Notes: generated by a model from the letters alone, not told the origin. DNA of 64,000 nt from Coleophoma eucalyptorum (GCA_026120035.1 JALRME010000051.1:1-64000), one strand, 5' to 3'; shown: positions 46,979-59,727, counted from the first letter of the stretch. Translations and numbers: made by a program.

Positions 46979-49635
46979 AGCCGTTCATTAAAACAGCTAG
47001 ATGAATAACATGGCGTACGCCATAAACAACTCTTGAAGTAATAACAAGTTGTTAGGATCCATAGACTAGTTGGGGCCCTTGATACACTACCCGTGAAAGC
47101 TTTGAAGACAAAGGAGGCTAGATTGAACTTGGTGAAAGCTAGTTTTCTTGATGGCTAGGAGCTAAATTGTCTTAATTTTATAAAGAAAGTAAAACCTTGA
47201 TCTACGGTAGCAAGAATTCTTGTGCTTTGGCCATTTTTCAAAGAGAAATCTGATATGATGGAATCTGCTTCTAAGATTCCTTGGTGACAGGTGCCAGTAG
47301 CTATTTCGAATACATTTTAGAAATTATCCACGACCTCCGAGTCATCCATTTTTCTATGGACCAATATCAGCCGTCAATCACTTTTTACATAAAACTCTTA
47401 CTAATAGTTTCACAAGGATCCATTTTATCCTTCAATATTGAGAATGTGAGTCTCAATTCTTTTCATGTGACTCTCCATATCTGCTAGGGCTTTTATGGTT
47501 CTATAAAGACATTAGTAAAAGTCGAAGTCAAGCTGCTAGCCATAACAGATAACAACAACATACTTCTCTGGTAAGACTCCCTTATACACACATTGTGAGT
47601 TCCTAGCTTGGCAAGTCTCACATGGGATGGAGCTGCTGCATCGTACTTTCAGTTTTCGGCAGGAATCACATGCCTACGAATAAATTAATCGGAAGGAAGG
47701 ATTGGGATCATTTATAGGTACATACAATCTTTGTCCGGAAACGAGCCCTAGAGTTAGGATTTCTTGACGTGGTCGAAGATGGAGTATTCCCCTGCTTTGA
47801 CTCATATTTTGCGCGCGTCTCTTTGGGATACATTGGAGGGTAGTTATCCTGAATCAAAATAACATCGTCCGAAGTCTTATTATTATATTGACCTGACAAT
47901 CTGTATCGGCCAGAAGTATCTATTGTGAAGTAGAAAGAAGCCGCGAAGTAAGCGATTGAGTTGGAGATAGTACTTGGGAAGAATTTTTACATTTTTATGA
48001 ATACATCGGATGTGAATCGGCTTTCAGTACTGTCAGATTAACGCTTCCCCCTTCCATAAACGATTTTGTAAATACCATGCGACTCTTGTCTAATAGAAAT
48101 TTAGGGCTGTTGCAATTTTCTTTCTGTCCCTTGTCTAATTTTTGTGCCAGCATTGTTCCTTCTGCACAGGAGACTACCTCTTCTTTTCTTTTATGCAATC
48201 ATTCTAATTGCGGTCTAAATCATTGCTCGCGATTGCAACATATCTTTGAGATGTCAATAGTATGTTTTTAATGTGCTTGCAGTAATGAACATATTATAAA
48301 GGGGATGGGAGACATTTTTAGCGCATTGGCAAGTCACATCTCATGTGGCTTCTGGCGGTTGACGTCGAAACCCTTGGAAGGCGGTCCAATGTTTTCTTTA
48401 CACTGTTGCAAGGCCATCTCGCATTTTGTACAACAATAAACCAATACTACCAGGTGCATTAAGAATCCTCTTGATATTTGATCTAGACGCTGATCGGCGG
48501 CTAGTGTGCTGCCACGAAATAGAGCATGGCGTCTAAGGCACAGAAGTGCAGGAATAGTGTTATGTCCTTACCAGGCTTTTTATAGTGAGATGATGTCAGA
48601 TTTAATTGTGGTGGAGGAATCATTGACATCCCCTCTAGGATGGATGATTGCCTAAGTCGCTGTCGTCGGCAGCACGCGCTCAGGTTGAGAGATCCTCGAT
48701 GCCCAAGAAACCCTTCACATTTTTGATAGCGGGCAAGGTTACAATTTTGTTGTCACCTCTTAGAACCAAGTTTCTGTCCTAGTGCTGTCTTTAGATCGGA
48801 CCCTGAGATTGTTGTCGACTTCCGGGTTGTGGCAATTGTTGATCTTGAATAGACTCACAAAAATATTTGAGCACCTCAAACTTGTCGAGAGTTGTCAGTT
48901 CGTTGATATTGTCTTCGCCCCAGCGAAGTCATCTATTTCCTGGTGACTAGCGATGACAGCGTTGTTCATATACATGGTCATGACTACAGCAGAGATTTAA
49001 AACTGGGTACCTGCCCTTTAACAACTTCTCCTTCCTGTTGTTCTTCTTACTACTGACTTAGTGGCTTTTTGTCACCCTAACCTTCTTGATCTCGTTTCCT
49101 TCTCTGTCTTGACACTTCTTAATAGCCGCTATCTCTGTAGGCTGTAGGTTGCATCACAGGCCCCAGCAGGAATATATTAGTAATAGGATAAGCTTCTGCA
49201 GTATTTAATATGGTGCTCGTCTGTAGACGAGTTCGAACACGTCATCTCCTTCAAATCACCATGAGCCGCCTCATTCTCGACCTTCTTATGTTGTAGTGGT
49301 TCTTGATCCAACGCCCTCTTTACAACAGGCCTCCACGGTGGCGTATTGAGATACTGACTAGCCTCCCCGTTTATTTACTTGAGGGGGAGGTTGCGTTGGA
49401 GACTTTTCAGATATTTAATATTAAACTACCTATGGCTGGCTTGAGCCTAAGCAACAAGATTGAATTACTGATTGGATTACTGATTGGATAACAGAGCTTA
49501 ACAAGGCAAATCCCCGGAAAGTGAGTATAACGCTTTTCTCCAAAGACATTTGCTAATACTACCAGCAACTACTAACCTTCACTTCATTCTATCCTAGCCA
49601 GAAACTGAAAGAACCTCCAATCACTCACGATGGAG
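46979..49635. other. 2.7-kb stretch without genes
   Basis: Only short ORFs on both strands, none with a motif (47281-47487, 47708-47899 minus, 47995-48198 minus, 49303-49491). Confidence 0.4.
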
Positions 49636-50310
49636 CCTATTGGAGATTTATCTATCAAAAGCAGCCGCTTCCACCTATCAAGGCAACTGTGGAAGCACAA
49701 ATAGTTCGATCGGCAGGGAGAACGAAGATTGCAAGTAAGAGATGCATATGGTCAAAAAATGCCAACCGATTGACAAGTTCTAGTGTGCGACTAGGCAGCT
49801 TCAGCGCTGATATTCGTGCTGCTGTCCCCGAAATAATGTCTAAGTATGAGAATGTAGAGTTTACAGAGGTCGAGTATCAACCCAAAGGCCTCTGGAAAGG
49901 TTCTCCAGGCATACAATCAAAAAGTACGGAAGATATTGAACTTGACAGCATATCAGGAGGTCGAGAAAGCTGAGATCTGGGACCTTAGCACGAAAGTCTC
50001 GTGCCGTGCTGGAACCAATTCGTAATGTTAATGCTGCTTTGAACTCTACGTAAATCAACCCTCCAACTGAGGATGTAGCATCAGAGGGTGGACAGTCTGA
50101 GGATGCAGAAGAATAATCTGACGATGTTGAGTAATATATAGAGTCTGAGGATGAACAGGAACGAATGGCTGATCTTGAGGTTGGGCAGGGACTGACTGAT
50201 GATGTTGTAAGTACATCAGTATATGCAGAAGCGAATTGGAATTTATTAAGTTAACCCCTCCACTTACAACACTTCTAAGAATTGAAACCATATTAGACTG
50301 TAGCTCAGTA
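49636..50310 (+). pseudogene. Decayed acidic coding remnant
   Basis: The frame open to 49973 extends upstream to about 49600 through IYQKQPLPPIKATVEAQIV. After a frame change the downstream part (RAVLEPIRNVNAALNST, GGQSEDAEE, YIESEDEQERMADLEVGQG) is strongly acidic and cut by three TAA codons. It looks like an old coding sequence, perhaps part of a transposable element, but I cannot name it. Confidence 0.35.
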
Positions 50311-51261
50311 GGCAATTATTCGCTTTGTTCTTAAGAATATTAGCTTGAGGAGATGAGCATGTGCTTGCAAGATTACCTGGCCAGGAGGTACAGTATCGTG
50401 CTCCACAGCCTCCAAAAATTACAGATAAGACGTTGCCCTTTTACGAATTAGCATATACTAGGTCTTACAGGTTGTAGGGTTAGCCACACATTTTGTAGCT
50501 GCAAATATGCTCGTAGAATTTACAATCCACTTGATGCGTAGACGTTTTGAGCGCCAAGTACAAGATGAAATCTAGATTTATATGTGAAAAAAGGCACTCT
50601 AGGGTCAGAGGTTATATTTGGTAGCAGGCATATCATGCTTGGTAGGGGTAGTAGTGAGGCTCTAGGATTTTAAGGCATGAGTGATTGAATTCTGTTAGAT
50701 ACATATTTGGAAAATAAGTAAAGCCCAATCGCCCAATATCTTAGCCATTACAACTAGTGCATTTCTTATCCAATCTTTTACAGTGAAGTTAGAATGTGTC
50801 CAACAAATATAGTGGGAGACGTACTCAAATACAACTTTTATAATCGTTTTGATGGTCGCTGGACAGACACTTCCAATTCGGGCAAAGTCGCCGCAAAAAG
50901 CAACAATGGTAAAACCCGTGTGCCCACACAGGTATTCAACTATGTTCTTGTCAGACAAGATAGTCAATGGTTTTGCAGCCTTACCTTGGCAATATGTGCA
51001 CATTGCTGCTTGTGCTGAGTGTGGTAGATATATAACCTTTGGCAAACCATGGGGATATTCTGGCTATGTATCATTAGGCAGCTAATAAAGCAAACATACC
51101 CCTAGTTCTGTGGCGCTTTTGATGTAGTCACATTTATATTGTTAGGAATAATAAATTTGGACGTCAAAAAGTCAAAACTACATCTGGCGGCTGGAATGGA
51201 ACCCAATTGATTGGTTGCCAGTATTGTTGTCGGATGTGACGCCACAAACGTGCGTCTATAT
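50311..51261. other. No gene recognised
   Basis: Overlapping ORFs on both strands at 50695-51085 are unsupported. Confidence 0.35.
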
Positions 51262-51345
51262 CTTAGCGTACGAACCTGCATACCGACCTACATGACATCC
51301 CATCCGACCTGCATGACCTCCCTATACACAAACCTACATACGAAT
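51262..51345 (+). repeat. Left inverted repeat of the 5.3-kb segment
   Basis: 51262-51293 matches the reverse complement of 56503-56534 at 30 of 32 positions. It continues into short tandem variants of acctgcatgac and acctacatac; the right-hand partner has the same kind of inner array. Confidence 0.75.
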
Positions 51346-51561
51346 GGCACCCCATGCATTAAATAGAGTGGCAGACGATACAATATGCCAAAGCATTCAA
51401 CAGACCAGTTGTGAACACAAGTCCGTTATCAGTTCCGTCTTGTTCTCCCATTGGTGGTAGTAATCACGTGGTTTTGCGTGACACCGTCAAATTCACGATG
51501 CTTGACTCTTTTGAAATATCGCGCAGTTCGCGCATAGTGAAATAGTAACTACAAAGACAAC

Positions 51562-52515
51562 TCAAGCTTGTAGCTGCGAACTTTTAGGCCCCGTAGATCT
51601 TGATCGGGAGCGATGTCTTGATGGAAGAATAAGGAGAAACTCATGGCCATCAAACAATTCCCCCAGAGGCCAGTCCATATCATTTCGAACCCATGTCAAA
51701 GCTTGCAATGGCTCAGAGTGATCGACGTAAAAATCTGTCTTCGCCGATGATACAAGGCCACTACTATCCTCAAGCGTAAAAAGAGAGCCAGTTGGTTTAG
51801 CATTCCTAATATAATTAATTGGAGACGAGTTGATTATTTCCAGTGCATGTAAAGCCATAAAGTCAAGTCGTACGGCATCAAGGGACCCTAAAAAGCACTG
51901 TAAGGACACACTTGAGTAAAGGTGCAAAATAAGGGTGGCTTACTTCCATATGCTTTCCCAGCAGCTAGACAGGCAGCTGGATGGGAGCTCATGATCCCAT
52001 AAGCATCCACATCCGGCTGCCTCAGCTGAGTCAAAAGACCAGTCGCAAGTCCATTCTCTCGATAATTGCTATCGACAACTAATTGCGTGACCCATAACAC
52101 AACCTTTCCAGCATAGTTCCAACGGCATGAAAACGCATTGCCAGCAAGACAGCCATCAACAGCCACACGAACGTAGTGGCATGTAGTGTCAGAGGGCAAG
52201 TATTCATCTCGGAGGCGTGTTGGACTCAGACGTACAGGACTTCCTTCTACGTATTAGCAAGGAAAACGGTCAGTATGCTATCAAAGTACCTGGTATTGCG
52301 AAACTGCCCGCCTGCTCGCCCCAAACACCATAATTGTTATTGAAGAGTGCTGAAGCCTCGTGTAGCATCCTTTCCGTGACATACTGTCCATCGTATTTTT
52401 CGTATGCTACCTTTGACATATCCAAGAGTTTGCTTGGCCGCTTATGATAGCCTTGAATATATCGTATTTCTTGTTGTGTACAGAAGCCGACCTTTCGTCT
52501 CTGGGATTCCGCCAT
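51562..52515 (-). CDS. GNAT-type N-acetyltransferase
   Basis: Three exons on the minus strand (52515-52290, 52246-51944, 51887-51562) give a 284-aa protein; introns are 43 and 56 nt with normal GT-AG ends. The first exon (MAESQRRKVGFCTQQEIRYI) is N-terminal. Exon 2 carries the GNAT core: the central strand VVLWVTQLVVD and the acetyl-CoA loop SNYRENGLATGLL (Arg-x-x-Gly-x-Ala pattern), preceded by HYVRVAVDGCLAGNAFSCRW. Exon 3 completes the fold and ends in a basic Ser/Arg tail. Substrate unknown; fungal relatives of this type are often annotated only as GNAT-domain proteins. It is transcribed divergently from the 816-aa gene at 52855 and both lie inside inverted repeats. Confidence 0.78.
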
Positions 52516-52854
52516 GAGATGTCGTCTGGTTTCTGTCCGAAAATGTGCGCTCGGACCACCGGATCTTTGTTTCAGGCTTATCTCTGTATATCGTAGTAAA
52601 AATTGTAAAAAGCGATCCGTATTTTGAATTATGTAGGGTAAATGACTTCTGGAACCAATTAGAGTGAGCCTAATTCTCCCAAAGAGTCTGAAGACGCTTA
52701 ATCAGAGAGGACTCCTAAGCCAATAAGATGTCTGCCTCAAATTGTTCGGTAAAAGCGAGCGTTCAAGTTTACTGGGATGATAATCTCCGTATTCCTTATA
52801 CACAGAACTCAACTTCAACAGCGATACTTATCTTCCTAACACCTTGAGCTTAAA
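52516..52854. promoter_or_regulatory. Divergent intergenic promoter region
   Basis: 339 bp separate the two divergent start codons, so both promoters must share this stretch. I see no distinct TATA box or operator-like repeat. Confidence 0.4.
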
Positions 52855-55453
52855 ATGGCTGAACGCAGGTTTGTCCTGGTCGATTGTCAATATCTTGATG
52901 AATTAGAGCAACGCGCTCGAGCTTGCGAGTGCTTCAACGAGTTAGAACCACTAGTTCCTCTCTCTGTTCACAACAATGATTTAGCTTTCGCAGCCTCAGT
53001 TGTTACAGCCTCAGTTGTTACAGCCCCAGTTGCTACAGCCAAGCAGGTCATGACATCCTTCTTGCGCTGCGCCCCTGGCCCTGTTTCATGGCGCTCTCAA
53101 CAAGTTGGCCTCGGTTTGGAGGGCGAGGCTGAATGTGAAGCCATGCTCCAGTCAATTGTTGGACACCGCCGCAACCAGCGCCTGTTGTGTTCGAAGATTG
53201 ACCTCACAAACCAAGCCCTGGACTACGCCGAATCAATTAAATCCTCTTCGGCTGATTGCTCTAAAATCCTATCCAGGTTTCGAGTCTTGGTTCTATTCTC
53301 GGCCTGCCAGGTCCTCGAGGGAAGAAATATTCCATCCGAGAAAATCGATAATATCATAGAGAAGGTTACAACAGCCCCCAAAAAGAATCGCAAGAGGCTA
53401 CAGCGAAGTGCTGCATGGATAAACCGCTTTATCGTCGAGCTAACTCAACTTGGCTGGAATGTGCATAGGGCTACGGAACTATTCTTCTTAGGTGCCTTAG
53501 TCAATTTCTACTTAGAAAGCTAAGTTAACGGATTTACAGGATCTCTCTCCTGCTGGTCACTTACTCATATTCGAACGGAGGAAAATCTCACACGTCTTCG
53601 CGAATATTTCAGCAGTACTCGGTACTTAAAGAACGACTTTCGTGATTGCGCTAAATTTGATCTCTTTATTCCAGACTTAGTTACGTCTATTCTTAATAAA
53701 TACTGCGGACCGAGCACTATCAACGTCTCGTAAGTTCTGCCTAGCCTAATTCGTACTTATTACTTATCATTATTATAGGATCTATGAAGTATGCAATTCT
53801 CTTGGCTATGAAGAACAAGCCCTGTCTGTCGATGAATCTTATTTCATGTCTCTTCTTAATGCCACAGGTGGTAAACTACCAGTTCTTCTCTTGCAGCGTC
53901 TCATTCTTCCCCAATTTCGATGGGGAACAGACGGACAGTCACAAAGAATCAGCCTCGACGAGTTAGGTATTCGTGCAGAGTTTGTGGAGTTTATATGCAA
54001 CCGAGATCGATTAAACTTCGCTATTCAGAGATTGTTTTCAACCCACAGAATTCAACTTGGACGTGCGCTTAGTACAGAGTGTTATATCTCAACAGACGAG
54101 CCTAGCTCAAATTCAAAAGATGAAACGGCCCAGATTCGGGAAGCTTTCGCTTTATTCTGCTATATCTTTCCGCAGAACGAAAGTCTAGAGCCTAGGTAAT
54201 TTTTAAACTTTCATGGGTTCTCCATTCACTAATCGTTCTTTTTTAGTTTTCGATCTGTAGGCCGACAGTTGTATACAGTATTACACGTACTTCTAAAGCG
54301 CTTTGCACAATTATGCATTGATCTACCCTCAGCCCAATATGCTGTGGAAGCTCTTGTAGCAGCATCGAACTTTGGCAGGGTGAATTTCAAGAATCATGTC
54401 CTAGCTCTAGCTATGCAGATACAGGCGAACATTGGAGACAACTACCTACAAGCTGCTATTATCCGACGACAGAGCACCTTGTTACGTCTCAGCAAAGATC
54501 TTTCTGGCTCTATAAGTCTATTGCAAAGGTTTCTCGATATACCATATCCTGATGCAGATATACGACTACAGTGCTTTCTTGGCCTTTTGCATATATCTCA
54601 AGCGGAGAATTGGGGATATAAAATGAATTATCCTAAGATGTTAAAGGAAACTGAAGAAGCAGAGCAGATGTGCGAGTCCAATCCCTCCTTGCTACAATTA
54701 TATTTACTTCAATCACGACTCTGTACAATCGGCAAATTCGATCAAGTGTGCGGGTTCTTTACCAACGCGGAGACCCTTGTTACCGGCTGCCTTAGTTTGA
54801 CACACTCTCAGGACAAAGGTCGATTTCCAAACAATGCTCACTACGCTGATCTGTGCTGTGAACTTTACTACCAAGAACAAAAGAAATATGGCATAGACGC
54901 CGTTAAAAGATATTCTTTAGACCAGTCTAAATGTATCTTGTATTCGGAAATCCAGCAACTGCGTATCGACGGTCGTTATCTACGAGAATATAGACGCTTG
55001 CTTCTTTCTCTAATTGAGATTGAATTGCTACTTAAAGAGCATGTTGAGGTAGCAGCGTTGATCGATGAGGCTTTAGGTATATATCAAACCTTACCCGAAG
55101 TTAATATAAATGATCAAGTAGGCCATGTACGAGCGCTTATTGCATGGGCGCGCAACGCATCGTCACCAACGGAAGAGATTCACCGATGGCGCATGGCATT
55201 AAATCAGAACAGGCTTTATGGTTTTCGAGAGGATCTGTTTGGCTGTGGCGTGATCTGCCTATACATCTCCTTCGCAAGCTTCCAGTCTCATGACTTGATT
55301 GAAAGCGATAGAATGTTTTGTTGTGCGGTTAAGACTTTGCAAGAGAAAGAACAAGCCTCGGCAATAACTGGACTCTGCACGTATGTGTTCGATAATATCT
55401 GGGGGAAGATAGGAGCCATTCAAGGACGACGTTTACCGTCCTTAAAATCCTGA
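52855..55453 (+). CDS. 816-aa protein with helical (TPR-like) C-terminal half, unrecognised
   Basis: Exons 52855-53491, 53540-53729, 53779-54195 and 54247-55453 keep frame; introns are 48-51 nt. The N-terminal 210 residues include a Val/Thr/Ala repeat (ASVVTASVVTAPVATA, from a 15-bp tandem repeat) and helical sequence. The joint ELFFLG to SLSCWSLTHIRTEENL shows the first intron is real. Residues ~215-410 form an unrecognised middle domain (LDELGIRAEFVEFICNRDRL). From ~420 to the end the protein is almost all amphipathic helix pairs of TPR-like spacing (AIIRRQSTLLRLSKDLSGSI, LIEIELLLKEHVEVAALIDE), suggesting a protein-interaction solenoid. No nucleotide-binding loop, protease or nuclease motif is visible. 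Its partner may be the adjacent GNAT protein; that is inference from divergent layout. Confidence 0.75.
52991..53040 (+). repeat. In-frame 15-bp tandem repeat
   Basis: The unit cagcctcagttgtta occurs twice exactly and once with two changes, adding five-residue SVVTA-type repeats to the 816-aa protein. Copy number could vary between strains. Confidence 0.85.
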
Positions 55454-56462
55454 TCGTGGACTTTTTTCATTACACGCTTTCTGGTACGAGACGAATAAAG
55501 GTAAGAGCGACGTTTTCATACATCTATAAACATCCTGACTTGCTCATCTGAGCATCAGACTGGATATCCCCACGACTAGCAATATCCCCACATATCACCA
55601 GGATGAAGGTTATCACCAATCTCCATTTTGTAAATTTAAGCTTTGTAGCTTTTGGGAAACATCTCGACCATATTTAACATAACTGAAGAATCCACAAGAT
55701 AACTTTCAGGATCACCTGAAACTCCAAATTTGACAACAACGATGTGGTGAAGGTTTTTGCATTTGGAATAAATCGCGGTGATGAAATCTTTCCTGAGATA
55801 GCCAAGCGCTATGTTCCTTGACTGAGTCGTACGCCAATTAGGTATACTACTTCCACGCCAGCATTCGACGAACTGGCAGCATAGGAAACAATTTGAAGAT
55901 TCTTCTGTGTCACTGATACTGCTACCCGAGAGCATTTCTACGCCTAGTTTCATGATGTAGCTACAAAACGTTCGCAGTGCAGTCTATGATATAAATAAAC
56001 CTACTAGATTTCAAGTACTTCAAAGATTTCGTTGTATCTACTAAAATTCTCGTAAGAGATTATGAAATGGTTAAAAGCTCGTAGTGGACCTACAGCCATA
56101 TAGATTTGTTGCCAATAGTATATCCCTTTGAACTTTCAATTGATTGCATCCAATTACGCGGCAACCCATGCGTGAACGGTGAGTCATAGCCGACAGTTGT
56201 AGTTAGGAATTGAAAGTTCAAGAAATCTTTTGAACGAATAATGCCATAGTGGGTAATCCCATCTCTACGTGCTAAGTCGGTGGGTTTTTGAAATGATCCA
56301 ATATGAAGAATCTCCATTGCCTTAAAGGACGATATGTGAAGTAGCAGAGAATATTAGCAAAGACTTCTTAATATCTGGGTGGGCTTAAACCAAACCTCTA
56401 GGAAAAGTTTCCTGGTTTGAGCATTCACAGAACAGAGTCAATCACCCCTCATATTTTAGATA
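55454..56462. other. Two weak minus-strand ORFs
   Basis: Minus-strand ORFs 55636-55953 (105 aa) and 56090-56317 (75 aa) lie inside the inverted-repeat segment. The peptides look protein-like in composition but show no motif, and I found no splice that joins them. Confidence 0.35.
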
Positions 56463-56534
56463 CGCAAATATGTAGGTCATGTAGGTCAGTATGCAGGTTG
56501 GTATGTAGGTCGGTACGCAGGTTTGTACGCTAAG
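56463..56534 (-). repeat. Right inverted repeat of the 5.3-kb segment
   Basis: Inverted partner of 51262-51293, with an inner array of tgtaggtcatgtaggtcagtatgcaggt-like 10-12 bp variants. Confidence 0.75.
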
Positions 56535-58469
56535 CTACCGTTTGAATCCATATCTGACCAATAGCCAACTCGCATACGTAGCTTGCTTCTATTACTGAAT
56601 GTTCAACATAAAGTTTGGATGACAAAGTCATGTGTATGCAGCCAAAGCCTAGTGTATGCAGATGGTGCCTAGTGCATTGACCCTGCCCTACCTTTTCGCC
56701 TATGTTCATTCTCATTGACTTATTCCAAAGAGTGCGGAATAGACGTACGAGAAAAGGGAATGTTGCGAACGGAGTCAAGCACAGCGCATGATGCCCATAG
56801 TCTAATGAGCATGAATTTAATTTATCATGTATCTCGAGTTGCGATTTTGTACTCGTGCTATAACATACATTGTTTGACTATACGTGCCTGTAGCAGTCTC
56901 ATCTATACCGTTCTCTCATCATTTTCCGAGCGGTCTCTACAGATCCGGGTTTGAAATAGCCGGCATGTGTCTGTATTAGCCAAATTTCTGTAAAAGGAGA
57001 GTTATCTTAACACATCATGCAGGCAGGACATGTTTCATCGAACACCCAAGTCCAACCTGTACAGTCAAGAGCGAACCAAAAGTGACATTGGAATTTGCAG
57101 CAAGAGTTAGGACTAGGTTCAGCCATAATTTAACAATTTTAACAGCTTGCTCCGGTGGAAATAGGCTTCAAATGCTGTAAGTGATAAGGGTGAGATGTTA
57201 CGAGGGTGGGCTACACTCCTTGTTGGGGAAACCCCTTTGATTATGCCCGAGAGTCACAATAATCAACCCTGCCTTGTTTTCCAACACAAAACGAATTGTG
57301 GTAACTTATCTCATTTGTTCCGCTGAATAACGGGTATACGATCGAAATAGAAAAATGGTTGATATGATTTGATTTGATCTATTTATTCGCCTTGTGTGTA
57401 TCCAGCAATGTTACAATTTCTTAAGGCTATTGTGAGGATTATTGTACCTCGATTGCTAGGATTGAGAGGTAGTATTATTACTCTGGATGATACGCAATTC
57501 GGAAGGTCGAATGAAAGTAAATTTGTAAGTCCAGAGTACAGTCCAACAGGTTCTTGGAACACACGCAACTACAAGTAGTCCCTGATTTCAGTTAGCGTGA
57601 AAGCCAGTATTTATAGATTGTAAATATACTATCAGTGCCTGTTCAACTTCCGTACACGCAATCAAAACGAGAGAAGCTACAGCTGCGGTTGCAGAGATAC
57701 TTGAACACTTGAGCTTCCCGTGTAACGGTGTCCAGCAGCAATGCGGCTGAGAGTTTTGCCTTATGAAAAACATAGATCGAGAATTACGACGTAAATGTGC
57801 AGATGATAGTATTTCCCACTGCTTGAAGTTTGACTGCGACTTTAGCGTAAGGGCTAATAATCAATAGAAGGACCGCCGTAAGGTTAAGTGAAAGTGCTAT
57901 AGCTATAGCAAATGAGGAATACAAGGTAAGTAACACTTTCCTGTTAAGACCAGGATACACTCCCCAACAAACGAGAGGCTTAATAAGATATTATTAGTGG
58001 GTAACAATTTTAGACGGAATAGTCTTACTTGAATAGATATGCTAAGGAGAATAGATATCTCTAGCAAAGAGAGTATCGGAAGCGAAGAGCCATTCTTTGG
58101 TACATAATACTCAAGATAAAACGAGACCAATTACAACGAAAAAAACAACTAATAATATCGTGATCCAGACTAACAATGACCTCTTACATATGGTAGATGT
58201 CGATTTCAATTGAATATACTAGTTCGCCGCTCTGGATCTTCTCTTCAATTTAAGTAGGTGTAAAGGGTGGTTACAAATTGATAGCAAAAGTTATAGTCGT
58301 TTTAAAGTAGTAGGAGGCTGAAAGTGTCCGAGTTCCCCATAAGTCATGCTATTGTTGGAACATCGTTATACCACTTGTTTACACTCGGATGCAAACACTA
58401 CAACTGTATTACTACGGAGGTCGAATCGGTATCCAATAGGGGTATTTATAAGACCCCCATCACACTCAC
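56535..58469. other. 1.9-kb stretch without genes
   Basis: Only short ORFs without motifs (for example 57396-57578 and 57903-58130 minus). Confidence 0.4.
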
Positions 58470-58560
58470 TTAGAAGAATCATCTAAGTTACATTTTTACC
58501 TCACGATTTTGACCTGTCGATTATAGTTGAAATAAGAGTTATATGTATATCTCTTAAAAG
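58470..58560 (+). repeat. Upstream repeat of the secreted-protein gene (partner of 1-95)
   Basis: Shares gattttgacctgtcgattat and gttgaaataagag with the window start and lies immediately before the gene at 58566, so it probably includes that gene's promoter. Confidence 0.5.
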
Positions 58561-58565
58561 TAGAA

Positions 58566-58830
58566 ATGCAGTTCCAAAAACTCCTAGTTAGCTCTTTGCT
58601 ATACTTGGTATTATCTACCTATGCAGTACCAGTTATTATAGGTTCGTATATCCATAGCAAATCTTAGAAGTTTATTTAAAAGCTATATATATCTATGATC
58701 TATTTTCCGATACTAATGTTATATAGATCATAGGGACTTGGACTCAACTTCATTAGCGATTGCGATAGGGCCGTTAGAGATTTCAACTATAGACGCTATC
58801 AATGATAAACAGCTAGGATGCTCCACATAA
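58566..58830 (+). CDS. Small secreted protein, truncated paralogue A
   Basis: Exons 58566-58641 and 58727-58830 encode 59 aa. A signal peptide (MQFQKLLVSSLLYLVLSTYA) is followed by VPVIIDHRDLDSTSLA. The intron position and even intron sequence match paralogue B at 61624, which reads on for 40 more residues; here a stop (TAA 58828-58830) ends the protein soon after, 14 bp before an LTR-like repeat. The signal peptide plus short helical start recalls the HsbA/galactomannoprotein type of fungal cell-surface protein, but the match is weak. Probably a decayed copy. Confidence 0.55.
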
Positions 58831-58844
58831 TGTATTAGAGCAGA

Positions 58845-59020
58845 TGTTATAGGCCCAAGCGAGGTTATATGGCATTAGCAAGCTAGACGGAGGAATTACA
58901 TATATATCTTCAGGCCCCTTGATTTTAGGAGCTTCAGAGATCAGTTTGAATAACAACTACTACCTACGTGTACCTTGCTTATCTAATACTTGTACGTCAC
59001 TCTGCCTATGACACTTGACA
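58845..59020 (+). mobile_element. Solo-LTR-like relic (family A, copy 2)
   Basis: Begins TGTTATAGGCCC and ends CACTTGACA; shares the order gcctaag/gcccaag-cgaggt, ccccttgatt and acgtcactctgcctat with 7998-8181. Flanking 5-mers differ, so no target duplication is preserved. Confidence 0.55.
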
Positions 59021-59131
59021 TTCTGATCTCTCTCCCCGAAGGGAGGCAGCTCGTCGTAAAGCAATCGATGAGATCTCGAAATAACACACGAAACCAGAAG
59101 CACCAGTCGTAGCGTTAACGCTACCTCTAAG

Positions 59132-59398
59132 TGTAAGGACACAGGTTTGATCAAAGGCAGGATAGAGGTGTTTGGGAGCACAATAACCTTATATTGAACT
59201 AAATCCTATAGGTCTCGTACGAAGGACACAAAAAAGATAAGAAGAAACAGAAGAAAGAAACCAATTTCCGCGTCATGTTCCTCTTATATGCTTCCTGGGT
59301 CCGAAACCCCTCCGACTCTGGTCATACTCGCTTATGTTGGTCATAGGATCACGTGACTTGATACTGGATAATCCAACTAAGTAGGGCAGGTTCTTACA
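59132..59398 (+). mobile_element. LTR-like repeat family B, copy 1
   Basis: 267 bp beginning TGTAAGGACACAGG and ending GGTTCTTACA, giving inverted TGTAAG/CTTACA ends. It closely matches the next copy at 59432-59727. Confidence 0.65.
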
Positions 59399-59431
59399 CC
59401 GTCCTCGGTAGGCGTATTCCTTTTTGTGTAA

Positions 59432-59727
59432 TGTAAAGACATAGGTTTGATCAATGGTAGGATAGAGGTGTTTGGGAGCATAATAACCTTATATTGACTA
59501 TATCTTATAGGTCTCGTATGAAGGACACAAAAAAGATAAGAAAAGAAGAGGAGAAAGAACCCAATTTCTATAACATGTCCCTCTTATATGCTTACTGGGT
59601 CCGAAACCCCTCCGACTCTGCTCATACTCGCTTACACATACTGTCCTGGGTCACATGACATGCGTTTGGTCACATGACATATATCTAGATTCCCAATTGT
59701 CTATTCTGAGTATGTCAGGTTCTTACA
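59432..59727 (+). mobile_element. LTR-like repeat family B, copy 2
   Basis: 296 bp beginning TGTAAAGACATAGG and ending GGTTCTTACA; separated from copy 1 by only 33 bp and in the same orientation. Copy 2 is longer because of an internal duplication of ggtcacatgacat. Neither copy shows a matching 5-bp target duplication. Confidence 0.65.
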
